From positions 1-21,407 of IMG/VR virus record IMGVR_UViG_3300027608_001887: a DNA stretch of 21,407 bases; one strand, given 5' to 3'. Positions 1 to 6,735 of this stretch are shown in pieces. Within the stretch, counting starts at the first letter, position 1, and every line of letters begins with the position of its first letter. The stretch comes from a virus. The notes under the pieces were generated by a model. It had not been told where the DNA came from, searched no databases, and saw only the letters and a list, made by a program, of their open reading frames with translations. Made by a program: the position numbers and the translations under genes.

Positions 1-415
1 CAGAACCAAAGTTTGCTTTAGTAATAATACATCCTTGAAGGATCCATTTCTCAACCGCAACTCCCGTTGGGTCTAACATTTCTAAATCAACGTCTTTTTT
101 ATACCCTGCAGCATAACCCATACGTCCTGTTACCGATTCTGCATGTAAACGAACCCATTCCATAACCGCCTGAGCAGCTGAAGGTCCGATTGGGTCACGT
201 AACTTAACGCTTATCTCATTCCACTTAAATGAACTTGAGACATACGTTTCAGTGTTTAAAAATTTAATCTCTTTTTTTGCGATATCTATTTGTGGTCTTG
301 ACGCACTTTCAACGTACCAAGAGTTGATCCCCAAACTAGATGGGAAAGTAATTATAAACCTATTGGTTCTTTTAGGTTCATACTGAAAAGGCATTTTCAT
401 TAGTAAATCAGCCAT
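1..415 (-). CDS. Tail tube protein (T4 gp19-like), N-terminal 138 residues, cut by window edge
   Basis: This gene reads leftward from ATG at 413-415 and runs off the left edge, so the C-terminus is missing. The visible 138 residues begin MADLLMKMPFQYEPKR and continue through NRFIITFPSSLGI, a WYVESASRPQ segment and SFKWNEISVKLRDPIGPSAA. This is the pattern of T4-type tail tube subunits (T4 gp19, 163 aa), the protein that stacks into the inner channel of a contractile tail. The sheath gene upstream on the same strand fits: sheath and tube are neighbours in T4, but here a 48-aa gene and a HAD phosphatase lie between them. The start is preceded by an A-rich leader without Shine-Dalgarno sequence and by an A/T promoter-like element 27 nt upstream. 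The family assignment comes from recognition, not a search. Confidence 0.85.
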   Translation of the reverse strand, partial: MADLLMKMPFQYEPKRTNRFIITFPSSLGINSWYVESASRPQIDIAKKEIKFLNTETYVSSSFKWNEISVKLRDPIGPSAAQAVMEWVRLHAESVTGRMGYAAGYKKDVDLEMLDPTGVAVEKWILQGCIITKANFGS

Positions 416-442
416 GTCTTATTTTTTAATTTGTTTTATTTA

Positions 443-454
443 TTATATAAATAT
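443..454 (-). promoter_or_regulatory. Promoter-like A/T element upstream of tail tube gene
   Basis: The coding strand reads ATATTTATATAA, ending 27 nt before the tube ATG. The same core with almost the same spacing (29 nt) precedes the sheath gene, as expected if both are driven by one late-promoter class. It resembles the T4 late promoter TATAAATA, but no transcription data are available. Confidence 0.5.
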
Positions 455-521
455 TGTCTTGTTTATTTTTTTCTATTTACTTTCGTATACAAATAAAATA
501 TTCTTATAATATATCCAGTTA

Positions 522-1400
522 TTATAGTTCTTTTTTAATATTTCCTTTAGTTAAATATGTTTTTACTGGACTTTTTTCATATTCACTATCTAAAAATTCT
601 TTCATCTTATCTATATTTCTTGGGTCATCATCTGAAAATCCGATTGTTGGTATAATTTCTTGGTTATTCACATCATTCTTAAAGAAAGCATTTTTACCAA
701 TAACTTGGGCCATTTCTTTACAATAACTAATAAAACTTCTCATTGCTTTTATCTTACCTTCTTCAGGGCTGGAAGCGTTCCCTTCTCCAAAAGAAACCGG
801 TTCAAATCTACACCTATCTAAATATTCATTGATGAGGTCTTTATCTGTAAAGTTTAATTCAAACGATTCATCTAATTGTTCCTCCTCACTAAAGTGACTG
901 TATTTTTTTAAGTTTTCAACCAACGTGTTTTTATTTAACCCATTGTGATTTGATATAATGTAATTATATGTCGCCTCTTTTAAAGTTTCAGGGTTATGTC
1001 CCCTTGCAGTTATAATCGCAAATATAGATCCACCATTAACACACTCAATAAAATCGTTCCAAGAAGGACCAGGTGACGCTACCATCGCATCTATAATAAA
1101 TCTTTTATCTCCTTTGGTTCCAAAATTTCTATATGGGTCAGGAGCATATCCAACAATTGTAGTTCCTTTATAATTAAAAGGTTCGACACCAATTTGATGT
1201 CTGTGTTCGGCAAAATCTTCTGTGGACATTCCAACCTCTTGTTCATTTTCGGTCATCACAAGTATTTGTGTCGGCATAAAAACAATATTGTCGTCCCAAT
1301 CAAACGCATAATATTTTGTATCCGGATTCCCTTGTTCATCAAACCCCTCAAATAAATTACGTTTTCTTACAAAATTATATACGTGTCTTTTAATATCCAT
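522..1400 (-). CDS. HAD-superfamily phosphatase-like protein
   Basis: The 292-aa protein shows the HAD hydrolase signature. Motif I is FDWDDNIV (D34 and D36, the expected nucleophile and acid/base pair). Motif II is AIITARG (T131). A candidate motif III lysine is K216, and an acidic motif IV is GFSDDDPRN (D257-D259). HAD enzymes transfer or remove phosphate through an aspartyl-phosphate intermediate; in T4-like phages members include the 3'-phosphatase half of polynucleotide kinase. No kinase P-loop is visible, so a stand-alone phosphatase is the best reading and the substrate is unknown. Its ATG overlaps the last 11 bases of the upstream 48-aa gene, indicating translational coupling. It lies between the sheath and tube genes, so it is probably expressed late with the tail proteins. 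Confidence 0.72.
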   Translation of the reverse strand: MDIKRHVYNFVRKRNLFEGFDEQGNPDTKYYAFDWDDNIVFMPTQILVMTENEQEVGMSTEDFAEHRHQIGVEPFNYKGTTIVGYAPDPYRNFGTKGDKRFIIDAMVASPGPSWNDFIECVNGGSIFAIITARGHNPETLKEATYNYIISNHNGLNKNTLVENLKKYSHFSEEEQLDESFELNFTDKDLINEYLDRCRFEPVSFGEGNASSPEEGKIKAMRSFISYCKEMAQVIGKNAFFKNDVNNQEIIPTIGFSDDDPRNIDKMKEFLDSEYEKSPVKTYLTKGNIKKEL

Positions 1401-1536
1401 TATTTTGTAGTTTCTCTAAAATTTTCTCCAATTGACTTTCAGTTATAACAATGTTTTGTTTTTTGTTAGAATATGTTTTATACCCTTTAAGGTCGTTACC
1501 AACCGACTCTTTAATTATTTTTTTTTCTATTTTCAT
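1390..1536 (-). CDS. Small 48-aa protein with ITESQLEKIL motif, unknown function
   Basis: This 48-residue ORF has a strongly basic N-terminus (MKIEKKIIKES) and a C-terminal amphipathic helix (IVITESQLEKILEKLQNNGY). The frame stays open upstream to 1584, but the start at 1536 is preferred. The upstream part would translate the sheath terminator hairpin, and a promoter-like element with an AAAGGC stretch lies just before 1536. The gene ends inside the HAD gene start (11-bp overlap), so the two are likely translated together. Short I-T-E-x-x-L-x-x-I-L segments are, from memory, common at the ends of small phage proteins, but I can name no function for them. A targeting tag or a binding partner of the HAD protein are both possible. 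Confidence 0.6.
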   Translation of the reverse strand: MKIEKKIIKESVGNDLKGYKTYSNKKQNIVITESQLEKILEKLQNNGY

Positions 1537-1544
1537 TGCCTTTA

Positions 1545-1556
1545 TTTTATAAATAT
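1545..1556 (-). promoter_or_regulatory. Promoter-like A/T element before the 48-aa gene
   Basis: The coding strand reads ATATTTATAAAA, 8 nt before the ATG at 1536 and directly after the sheath terminator hairpin. That placement fits transcription restarting for the 48-aa/HAD pair. Confidence 0.45.
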
Positions 1557-1559
1557 ATA

Positions 1560-1585
1560 AATGGGGAATATTTCTACTCCCCATT
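1560..1585 (-). terminator. Hairpin terminator after tail sheath gene
   Basis: There is a perfect 8-bp stem (AATGGGGA at 1560-1567 with TCCCCATT at 1578-1585) and a 10-nt loop, 16 nt past the sheath stop codon. On the minus strand it is followed by an A/T-rich rather than pure T tract, so termination may be partial. On the plus strand a T-rich run follows, but no plus-strand gene ends here. Confidence 0.65.
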
Positions 1586-1600
1586 AATTTTATTTTTTAT

Positions 1601-4600
1601 TTATACGTCATCAAAAGATGCTCCAGTAGGTGTGATAACAAACTCAATATCAATATACTCTAACGCTCTTGTAGGTTTTAAGAAAATCTTACCTGTTAAA
1701 GTGTTTGAATCTAAATCTTCAGGAGTGTTTGATACCGTCACACGGAAATCAATTAAACCACGATCTCTTCTTATTGAATCTAAGATTGGGTTAACTGAAT
1801 CTAAGAATTGTTGTCTTACTTTATCGTCGTTTTGTTCAAACAATAATCTAACCGCTACCGCTGAAATTAACTTACGTGCTTGTAGTAATAAACGTCTTAC
1901 ATTGATTCTGTCAAGTGCCGACTCTCTAACTTGTAATGTTTTATTACCCCAAATCACAGTACCAACATCAGAGAAAGTTGCGATTGGATTAATTCTACCT
2001 TTATAAAGTGTGTCTCTATCTTCTTGTGTTAATTTTTTACGTGCTCTAATAGCATTTACAAGCCCTCTTGTGTAACCCGCAGACGCGAACCAAGGGAATG
2101 CGATGTTATCAGTTAACGCCAAGTTTTTAGTTACCTCTGCAGTTGCTGGAATATAAATTTGTGTATTGTTTACACTGTCTCTTGTTAATACCCAAGGGTA
2201 GTAAGTAGCAGTATAGTTAGAATCAATACCTGTACTCTCTAAATTATCCACAACCTCTTGAGGATAAATAAGACCTTCCTCAATATCATTGTAAGATGGT
2301 AAGAATAAGTTAAAGTCAGGTGTTGTACAGATATATATTGAGTCTGCTCTGTCTGACTCTACCATATCAATAGCATCCTCAACTAAGTTAGAATTATTAA
2401 CATAATCAATACCCGGTGTTGTAAATATATTAATGTTTACTGATTCGGGGTTTGCAAATGTTGATTGTCCCCATTTGTATGCGTAATAGTCAGTATTCGC
2501 CCAAGTCTCTTGGTTTGGTCCTGAAATTTGTTTAAACGCTCCCCATCCTGATGCTGTTGGGTAAGATACTGATGATGCCGCTCCGAATTTAAATCCTGAT
2601 TGACCTAATGCAAACGTATCTCCATTAGTTCTGTTTTCACGATAAATGTCCCAACCGTCAAAACCACCATATGCTAATACTGTGAATTTACGAGTATTTA
2701 ATCTGTAATATGGGTTATCACTGTCAGTCGGTTCAGAACTAAATGATCCTGTACCAACTTCAAATGCTGCCGTTGTTGCTGATGTTAATACGTTAAGTTT
2801 GGTTACAACCGTTGACCCACTATCCATATGGAATCCCTTTGTTGTGTACGCCCAAGTAGTACCGACAGTATCAGTAGCCAAGTTTGCAGGTATTTGTTTT
2901 CCTTTATATTCGTAAAAATCGTAATCAATACCGGTAATATTCGATATACCTAAATACGCCTTTCTTGGGTTCTCACCGTTTGATATTACTGGATTATCTC
3001 CACCTGATGATGATCCAAATGGTGGGTTATAAATAACGTCACCCGCTTGTAAATATTTTGTTTTATATACTACAAATGGTGGTGTTGATTGTGCGTACTC
3101 TCTTGAGGTGTAACCCTCAAAACCACAAGGTAATGCGTCTGATGGTGCTTCTGAACTCATCTCTAACATTACAAATTTAGATTTTACTTCATATTCACCG
3201 TTAGATGTACCTATTTTGTTAGCTACATAGTTAGTTTGATTTGGATCCATAGAACAGTTAGTGAAACTTTCAACAACTCTTACATTTTGATCATTATCGT
3301 AGAAATCTCTAATGAATACATCAAAAGTACCATTAGAGAATGAGATATTCCCAATAGACATTTTAACAAGTCTATTTGCTGCGTTACCATCGGAGATTAA
3401 TTTAAATTTAAATAACTTATAAACTTTATTACCTCTTAATTCCGAAACCATATATGGAGTTTCAGGAGTTTGGTATTGTTCTAAATAGAACCCTAAAGAA
3501 TCGTAATAGTCTTGGATTACTGAGTCATCAGTTACACCAGGAAGATCAACCAACGCACCATAGATACCTCTAATTTTACCGTTATTATACCCCGTAGTTA
3601 ATAGACTTGCATATGTCTCTTCAATAAATAAAGGAACCTCATTTCTATCTTTACCAAAATTAGATCTACCAAAAACTTTAGAAATGTATTGAGAGTCTGT
3701 CGACGCCAATGACGTTTCAAAACTAAATGTGTCCCCATCATTTGTGATACCTGAAATAACAAAAGTTTCAAACGGATTAGTTGATACACCAGAATACGTT
3801 CCTGTTGTAATAATATTAACCCCTGTTGTTGCACTAACTTGGAAATTAGGTCCGTGTTGAGAACTTGAGTACGATGTAATACCTCTTGATCTTAATGTTG
3901 ATACGACCATATTATCATATTCTGAATAAGTCGATCCTGAATAATTTGTAAGGTAAACGGCCATAGATCCAGAATAAACCCCCCCACCTATACTTGATAT
4001 TGTTTTTAATACCGAACCAAAACCATAACCATTATAGTTACTATAAGTTCCAGATTTGTTGTAATCAAACAATGAATAATACCAAGGATCGTTTTTGTAT
4101 GATGATAAGTCGTTGTTTGCAAATATCACATCCTCAACTCCAAACGTTTCTGTGTATGCCGTTGCACCACCAGATGTTATTGAGTCACCAGTCACTGCAC
4201 TGTACGTCGGAGTATCAACCGACCCCCAAAAATATGCGGTTCTACCTGTTAAAGCGGATGCCGTAGAATAACGATTAACCTCTGACGAAATATAAGATTG
4301 AAAATCAGAATTTAATGTAGAGGTTGATCCATTTGCCGTTGTATATGTACTGTAAAAATCAGAAGATAATAACGCCGATGGTGAAGTGATTGTGATGTTA
4401 GCACTCGATCCTGTTGTTCCCGTAAAGAATACGTATGAAACTGATGATGGTGTAGTACCAGTAATCGCAAGTGTACTTGAATCTAAATTACCGATAGTTA
4501 CTATAGACCAAGAAGGACCAGCATCATAACCTGATAATCCAAGTATTCTCGTAACGAATAATTGATTTGATTGTTGTAAGTATGATTTGGCGATATACGC

Positions 4601-4831
4601 GGTTTCATATTTAGGGATTTGTGTGTTTACAAATTTTTCAGGACTTGTTCCTCCAAAATATACTTGGAACTCATCAAAATTTGTAATAAAAATAGGTTCA
4701 AAGGCGGGACCTTGTAGGGTCTCACCAGCTAAACCTAAAGTAGTTACACCAACACTTTGTGCAACAAAAGTTAAGTCCCTTTCTGAGGTGTATACCCCCG
4801 GAGAAACGAATACTTTAGTAGTAGATGCCAT
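1601..4831 (-). CDS. Tail sheath protein (T4 gp18-like), unusually large
   Basis: This 1076-aa protein is the contractile sheath subunit surrounding the tail tube. The N-terminus (VFVSPGVYTSERDL, residues 7-20) has the PGVY-x-x-E signature of phage sheath proteins. The last ~170 residues contain the conserved tail-proximal domain: GKINP-like TLYKGRINPIATF, WGNKTL, INVRRLLLQARKLI, a VNPILDSIRRDRGL helix, and KPTRALEYIDIEFVITPTG at the end. T4 gp18 is 659 aa. The extra ~400 residues lie in the middle (about 120-720) and are rich in Ser, Thr, Tyr and Gly, as expected for surface-exposed beta domains on the outside of the sheath. A promoter-like element lies 29 nt upstream and a hairpin terminator lies downstream, so it may form its own transcription unit at high level. 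Confidence 0.93.
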   Translation of the reverse strand: MASTTKVFVSPGVYTSERDLTFVAQSVGVTTLGLAGETLQGPAFEPIFITNFDEFQVYFGGTSPEKFVNTQIPKYETAYIAKSYLQQSNQLFVTRILGLSGYDAGPSWSIVTIGNLDSSTLAITGTTPSSVSYVFFTGTTGSSANITITSPSALLSSDFYSTYTTANGSTSTLNSDFQSYISSEVNRYSTASALTGRTAYFWGSVDTPTYSAVTGDSITSGGATAYTETFGVEDVIFANNDLSSYKNDPWYYSLFDYNKSGTYSNYNGYGFGSVLKTISSIGGGVYSGSMAVYLTNYSGSTYSEYDNMVVSTLRSRGITSYSSSQHGPNFQVSATTGVNIITTGTYSGVSTNPFETFVISGITNDGDTFSFETSLASTDSQYISKVFGRSNFGKDRNEVPLFIEETYASLLTTGYNNGKIRGIYGALVDLPGVTDDSVIQDYYDSLGFYLEQYQTPETPYMVSELRGNKVYKLFKFKLISDGNAANRLVKMSIGNISFSNGTFDVFIRDFYDNDQNVRVVESFTNCSMDPNQTNYVANKIGTSNGEYEVKSKFVMLEMSSEAPSDALPCGFEGYTSREYAQSTPPFVVYKTKYLQAGDVIYNPPFGSSSGGDNPVISNGENPRKAYLGISNITGIDYDFYEYKGKQIPANLATDTVGTTWAYTTKGFHMDSGSTVVTKLNVLTSATTAAFEVGTGSFSSEPTDSDNPYYRLNTRKFTVLAYGGFDGWDIYRENRTNGDTFALGQSGFKFGAASSVSYPTASGWGAFKQISGPNQETWANTDYYAYKWGQSTFANPESVNINIFTTPGIDYVNNSNLVEDAIDMVESDRADSIYICTTPDFNLFLPSYNDIEEGLIYPQEVVDNLESTGIDSNYTATYYPWVLTRDSVNNTQIYIPATAEVTKNLALTDNIAFPWFASAGYTRGLVNAIRARKKLTQEDRDTLYKGRINPIATFSDVGTVIWGNKTLQVRESALDRINVRRLLLQARKLISAVAVRLLFEQNDDKVRQQFLDSVNPILDSIRRDRGLIDFRVTVSNTPEDLDSNTLTGKIFLKPTRALEYIDIEFVITPTGASFDDV

Positions 4832-4860
4832 TTTTTCTATTTAATTAAAGATTTATTTTT

Positions 4861-4872
4861 TTATATAAATAC
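4861..4872 (-). promoter_or_regulatory. Promoter-like A/T element upstream of tail sheath gene
   Basis: The coding strand reads GTATTTATATAA, ending 29 nt before the sheath ATG. It matches the element before the tube gene in both core and spacing. The leader between is A/T-rich with no Shine-Dalgarno sequence. Confidence 0.5.
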
Positions 4873-4911
4873 ATTTAAAAACAGCAAAAAACTGACCAAA
4901 AAAATAATAAA

Positions 4912-4953
4912 TATAGGTAAGTATGAAAAAATTCTACCTTTTTTCTACCTATA
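4912..4953. promoter_or_regulatory. Candidate operator: inverted and direct repeats before the 49-aa gene
   Basis: TATAGGTA (4912-4919) and TACCTATA (4946-4953) form an exact 8-bp inverted repeat. TTCTACCT occurs twice in direct orientation (4932-4939 and 4943-4950, an 11-bp offset, about one helical turn). The cluster lies between the divergent sheath gene and the small ribbon-helix-helix-like gene. Half-sites one turn apart are typical of such repressors, so autoregulation or control of the sheath gene is plausible but only inferred. Confidence 0.35.
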
Positions 4954-4956
4954 AAA

Positions 4957-4968
4957 ATATTTATTAAT
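4957..4968 (+). promoter_or_regulatory. A/T element abutting the 49-aa gene start
   Basis: The sequence ATATTTATTAAT lies immediately before the ATG. The identical 12 bases abut the J-domain gene start at 15850. The position leaves almost no leader if it acts as a -10-type element. Confidence 0.45.
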
Positions 4969-5118
4969 ATGAAAAAAATTAAAAATATAAAGATTTCAGA
5001 AGAATCTCATACCATCTTAAAAAAATATTGTGAAGATAACGGATTAAAACTTTATAAGTTTTTGGAGAAATTAATTATAAAAACATGCACAAAAGAAAAA
5101 GACATATATGGAGAGTGA
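4969..5118 (+). CDS. 49-aa ribbon-helix-helix-like small protein
   Basis: This short plus-strand ORF starts at ATG 4969 and ends at TGA 5116-5118. The sequence begins MKKIKNIKISEESHTILKKY and continues CEDNGLKLYKFLEKLIIK. It reads as a basic beta strand (KNIKIS), then a helix (EESHTILKKYCEDNG) and a second helix (LKLYKFLEKLI). This is the strand-helix-helix layout of small DNA-binding ribbon-helix-helix proteins (antitoxins, phage Arc/Mnt-like repressors). It is the only plus-strand gene inside the tail block and it abuts the gp15-like gene stop to stop. Repeated half-sites lie just upstream. The coding potential is supported by the clear fold pattern and by the start-site element; the regulatory role is inferred. 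Confidence 0.62.
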   Translation: MKKIKNIKISEESHTILKKYCEDNGLKLYKFLEKLIIKTCTKEKDIYGE

Positions 5119-5131
5119 TTAAACAATCACT
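5114..5131. terminator. Hairpin spanning two convergent stop codons
   Basis: AGTGATT (5114-5120) and AATCACT (5125-5131) form a 7-bp stem with a 4-nt loop, exactly over the abutting stop codons of the 49-aa gene (plus) and the gp15-like gene (minus). Neither side has a T tract, so it is at best a weak bidirectional terminator or 3'-end stabiliser. Confidence 0.35.
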
Positions 5132-6159
5132 GAATTGGTCTTTATGGTTGACGAAGTGTTATTATCAATTTTAACCACAGTCACCTTTAAGGTGTCACCA
5201 TCGGTTATTTGTATTACAGGTAGATCGTCTCCTAAATAATTATTATTAATATACACTGAATATGATGTAACATTTTGTGTTGATGTCACGTTTAGATCCA
5301 CCGTATATCTAAAAACCTCATTTAATTGGGTTACTCCTGAAACAAATAATAAATCCAAATCAAAACTATTAGGTCTTGGAGGTTCTATTTTTACCCTACG
5401 GTTTGATTTCTTAGTTTCAAACTCAAATAATGTTACCTGTCTACTAATTGCTGGTGACACTTGAAATTCTTCCTCGTCAATTAATAGTCCCTTTAATGTT
5501 ATCTTATAACTTTGTATATAATACTTTCTTTTTTCAATGTCCTTTACCGATTCGTCCGTTGGGTCCTCTAATGTAATCGGCATATAATGTCCTTTAATTT
5601 GTGTGTAGGATTGTTTTGATGTGAATTTTTGCATCATGATTTTATTAAACTCATTCACCTCTCTCATCCTATTACAAAAGATTTTAATAGTGTAAGTAAT
5701 ATCTACAGGAACAGGTTGTGGTATTGTATATACATCTGCACCTTTTCTTTGTCCGTCCCACGTAGGAACCGTATAATAAAAAAATCTAAGTCTTTCGGGT
5801 ATGTTTGCCGCACCTCCTTGAAACTTGCCGTATTTAACTTCAGGTTGTCTAACGGTGATAATAAAAGGTAATGATACGTTTTTATCTAAGTCTTGAAAAT
5901 CCCAAGTCTCGGTAAATTGTGACCAACTTTGTGTTGTTATGATTTTATCCACAGTGGGGACCAATTTTCCGTCAACAACCAATTTAATATCGTTTTTAAC
6001 AAAATCTAAAATGCCTCGATCCATATCAGCATGTAATACCCCCTTCGGTAAGTAAGTGCCGTCATTTGTGATGTCACCCAACATCTCTTCCCTTCTTTCA
6101 ACCCCAACCTTTTGAGGAACTAATGGTAAATGTTTTTTAATTTTTTTTGGTAATGCCAT
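5119..6159 (-). CDS. Probable tail completion/sheath stabiliser protein (T4 gp15-like)
   Basis: This 346-aa protein is assigned by layout and partial resemblance. A central PVDITYTIKIFCNRMREVNEF segment (about 150-170) is followed by a helix and a YYIQSYKITLKGLLIDEEEFQ strand pair. This resembles the T4 gp15 pattern of a YELSIFTR-type strand, a helix and a conserved EWSLTFEVNG-type strand. gp15 caps the tail and joins it to the neck. It follows the gp14-like gene by 2 nt and precedes the sheath, matching the T4 order 14-15-18. T4 gp15 is 272 aa; residues ~270-346 here look like an added Ig-like beta domain. The N-terminus is basic (MALPKKIKKHLPLVPQKVGV). A different neck or connector role cannot be excluded. 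Confidence 0.55.
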   Translation of the reverse strand: MALPKKIKKHLPLVPQKVGVERREEMLGDITNDGTYLPKGVLHADMDRGILDFVKNDIKLVVDGKLVPTVDKIITTQSWSQFTETWDFQDLDKNVSLPFIITVRQPEVKYGKFQGGAANIPERLRFFYYTVPTWDGQRKGADVYTIPQPVPVDITYTIKIFCNRMREVNEFNKIMMQKFTSKQSYTQIKGHYMPITLEDPTDESVKDIEKRKYYIQSYKITLKGLLIDEEEFQVSPAISRQVTLFEFETKKSNRRVKIEPPRPNSFDLDLLFVSGVTQLNEVFRYTVDLNVTSTQNVTSYSVYINNNYLGDDLPVIQITDGDTLKVTVVKIDNNTSSTIKTNSVIV

Positions 6160-6161
6160 TT

Positions 6162-6677
6162 TTATAATCCGTTAAATTCATCGTTTGTTACTGGCGATGC
6201 GATTATTGTTCTATAATATTTTTTATATCCACCGTAAGTGTGTTTATTATCCGAAGTAACTCTACCGTCGTTAACTACGGTATAATATCTAACTCGATCT
6301 TCTGTTTCGTAATATGCCAAATAATCACCTAATGAAACGTCAATAGCTAATTGATCCAAATACGTTTGGTAAACACTAAAGGTCATATTACCGGGCTCAA
6401 TTTGTGAAAGTTTTGACGCCCCAAGATCTGCGTTTGTAGGGGCGTCTATCTTAACCAAACCTTTTATTTCTATCGGTGTTAAAAATTGTATACCGCTACT
6501 TAATGCTTCTCCGTACACATCGTCGGTATTTGTTTTTTGTTTGTCAACTCTGTATAATACGACAGTAAAATTCATATCACCTAATTGCCATTCCATGCCC
6601 ATGGATATTTCTAAAAAAAAATCTTCTTCAGAAAAAAACTTATTTAACCTTGTAATTGGGACCTTATTCTGTGACAT
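6162..6677 (-). CDS. Probable neck protein (T4 gp14-like)
   Basis: This 171-aa protein has a DDVYGEAL segment, then GIQFLTPIEIKGLVKIDAP, a GNMTFSVYQTYLDQL strand-helix, and GDYLAYYETEDRVRYYTVVND. The order parallels T4 gp14 (256 aa), in which an LIFGEDL segment is followed by a strand, a VTLSINPNLF-type segment and a GDLIYFPMDNSLFEI segment. gp14 with gp13 forms the neck joining head to tail. It leads the neck/tail operon (2-nt gap to the gp15-like gene) and diverges from the helicase gene across 58 bp. A GTATTTATAGTT element directly abuts the ATG. The shorter length and distant similarity keep the call provisional. Confidence 0.55.
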   Translation of the reverse strand: MSQNKVPITRLNKFFSEEDFFLEISMGMEWQLGDMNFTVVLYRVDKQKTNTDDVYGEALSSGIQFLTPIEIKGLVKIDAPTNADLGASKLSQIEPGNMTFSVYQTYLDQLAIDVSLGDYLAYYETEDRVRYYTVVNDGRVTSDNKHTYGGYKKYYRTIIASPVTNDEFNGL

Positions 6678-6689
6678 AACTATAAATAC
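6678..6689 (-). promoter_or_regulatory. A/T element abutting the gp14-like gene start
   Basis: The coding strand reads GTATTTATAGTT with the ATG following at once. On the opposite strand the same bases contain TATAAATA, the T4 late-promoter core, 48 nt upstream of the divergent helicase gene. Confidence 0.42.
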
Positions 6690-6721
6690 ATTGATTGATT
6701 ATTTATTATTGTTTACTATTT

Positions 6722-6733
6722 TTATTTATATTA
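6722..6733 (+). promoter_or_regulatory. A/T element before the helicase gene
   Basis: TTATTTATATTA lies 2 nt before the ATG at 6736. It is a weaker match to the element seen before other leading genes; the TATAAATA at 6681-6688 is an alternative promoter core. Confidence 0.33.
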
Positions 6734-6735
6734 TT

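Noticed and set aside
1537-1584. Longer start for the 48-aa gene
   Set aside because: It would translate the sheath terminator hairpin and the promoter-like element; the internal ATG at 1536 is better placed.
1536-4844. Several plus-strand ORFs of 85-156 aa opposite the tail sheath gene
   Set aside because: They are antisense shadows of a clearly coding gene, with no recognisable domains or start-site elements.
4923-4967. 14-codon ORF (MKKFYLFSTYKNIY) before the 49-aa gene
   Set aside because: It is too short to support and it coincides with the repeated operator-like sequence.
6541-6735. 65-codon upstream extension of the helicase frame
   Set aside because: It runs antisense through the gp14-like gene start and across the intergenic A/T region. 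The hydrophobic peptide there reflects T-rich DNA, and the start at 6736 has the usual element before it.
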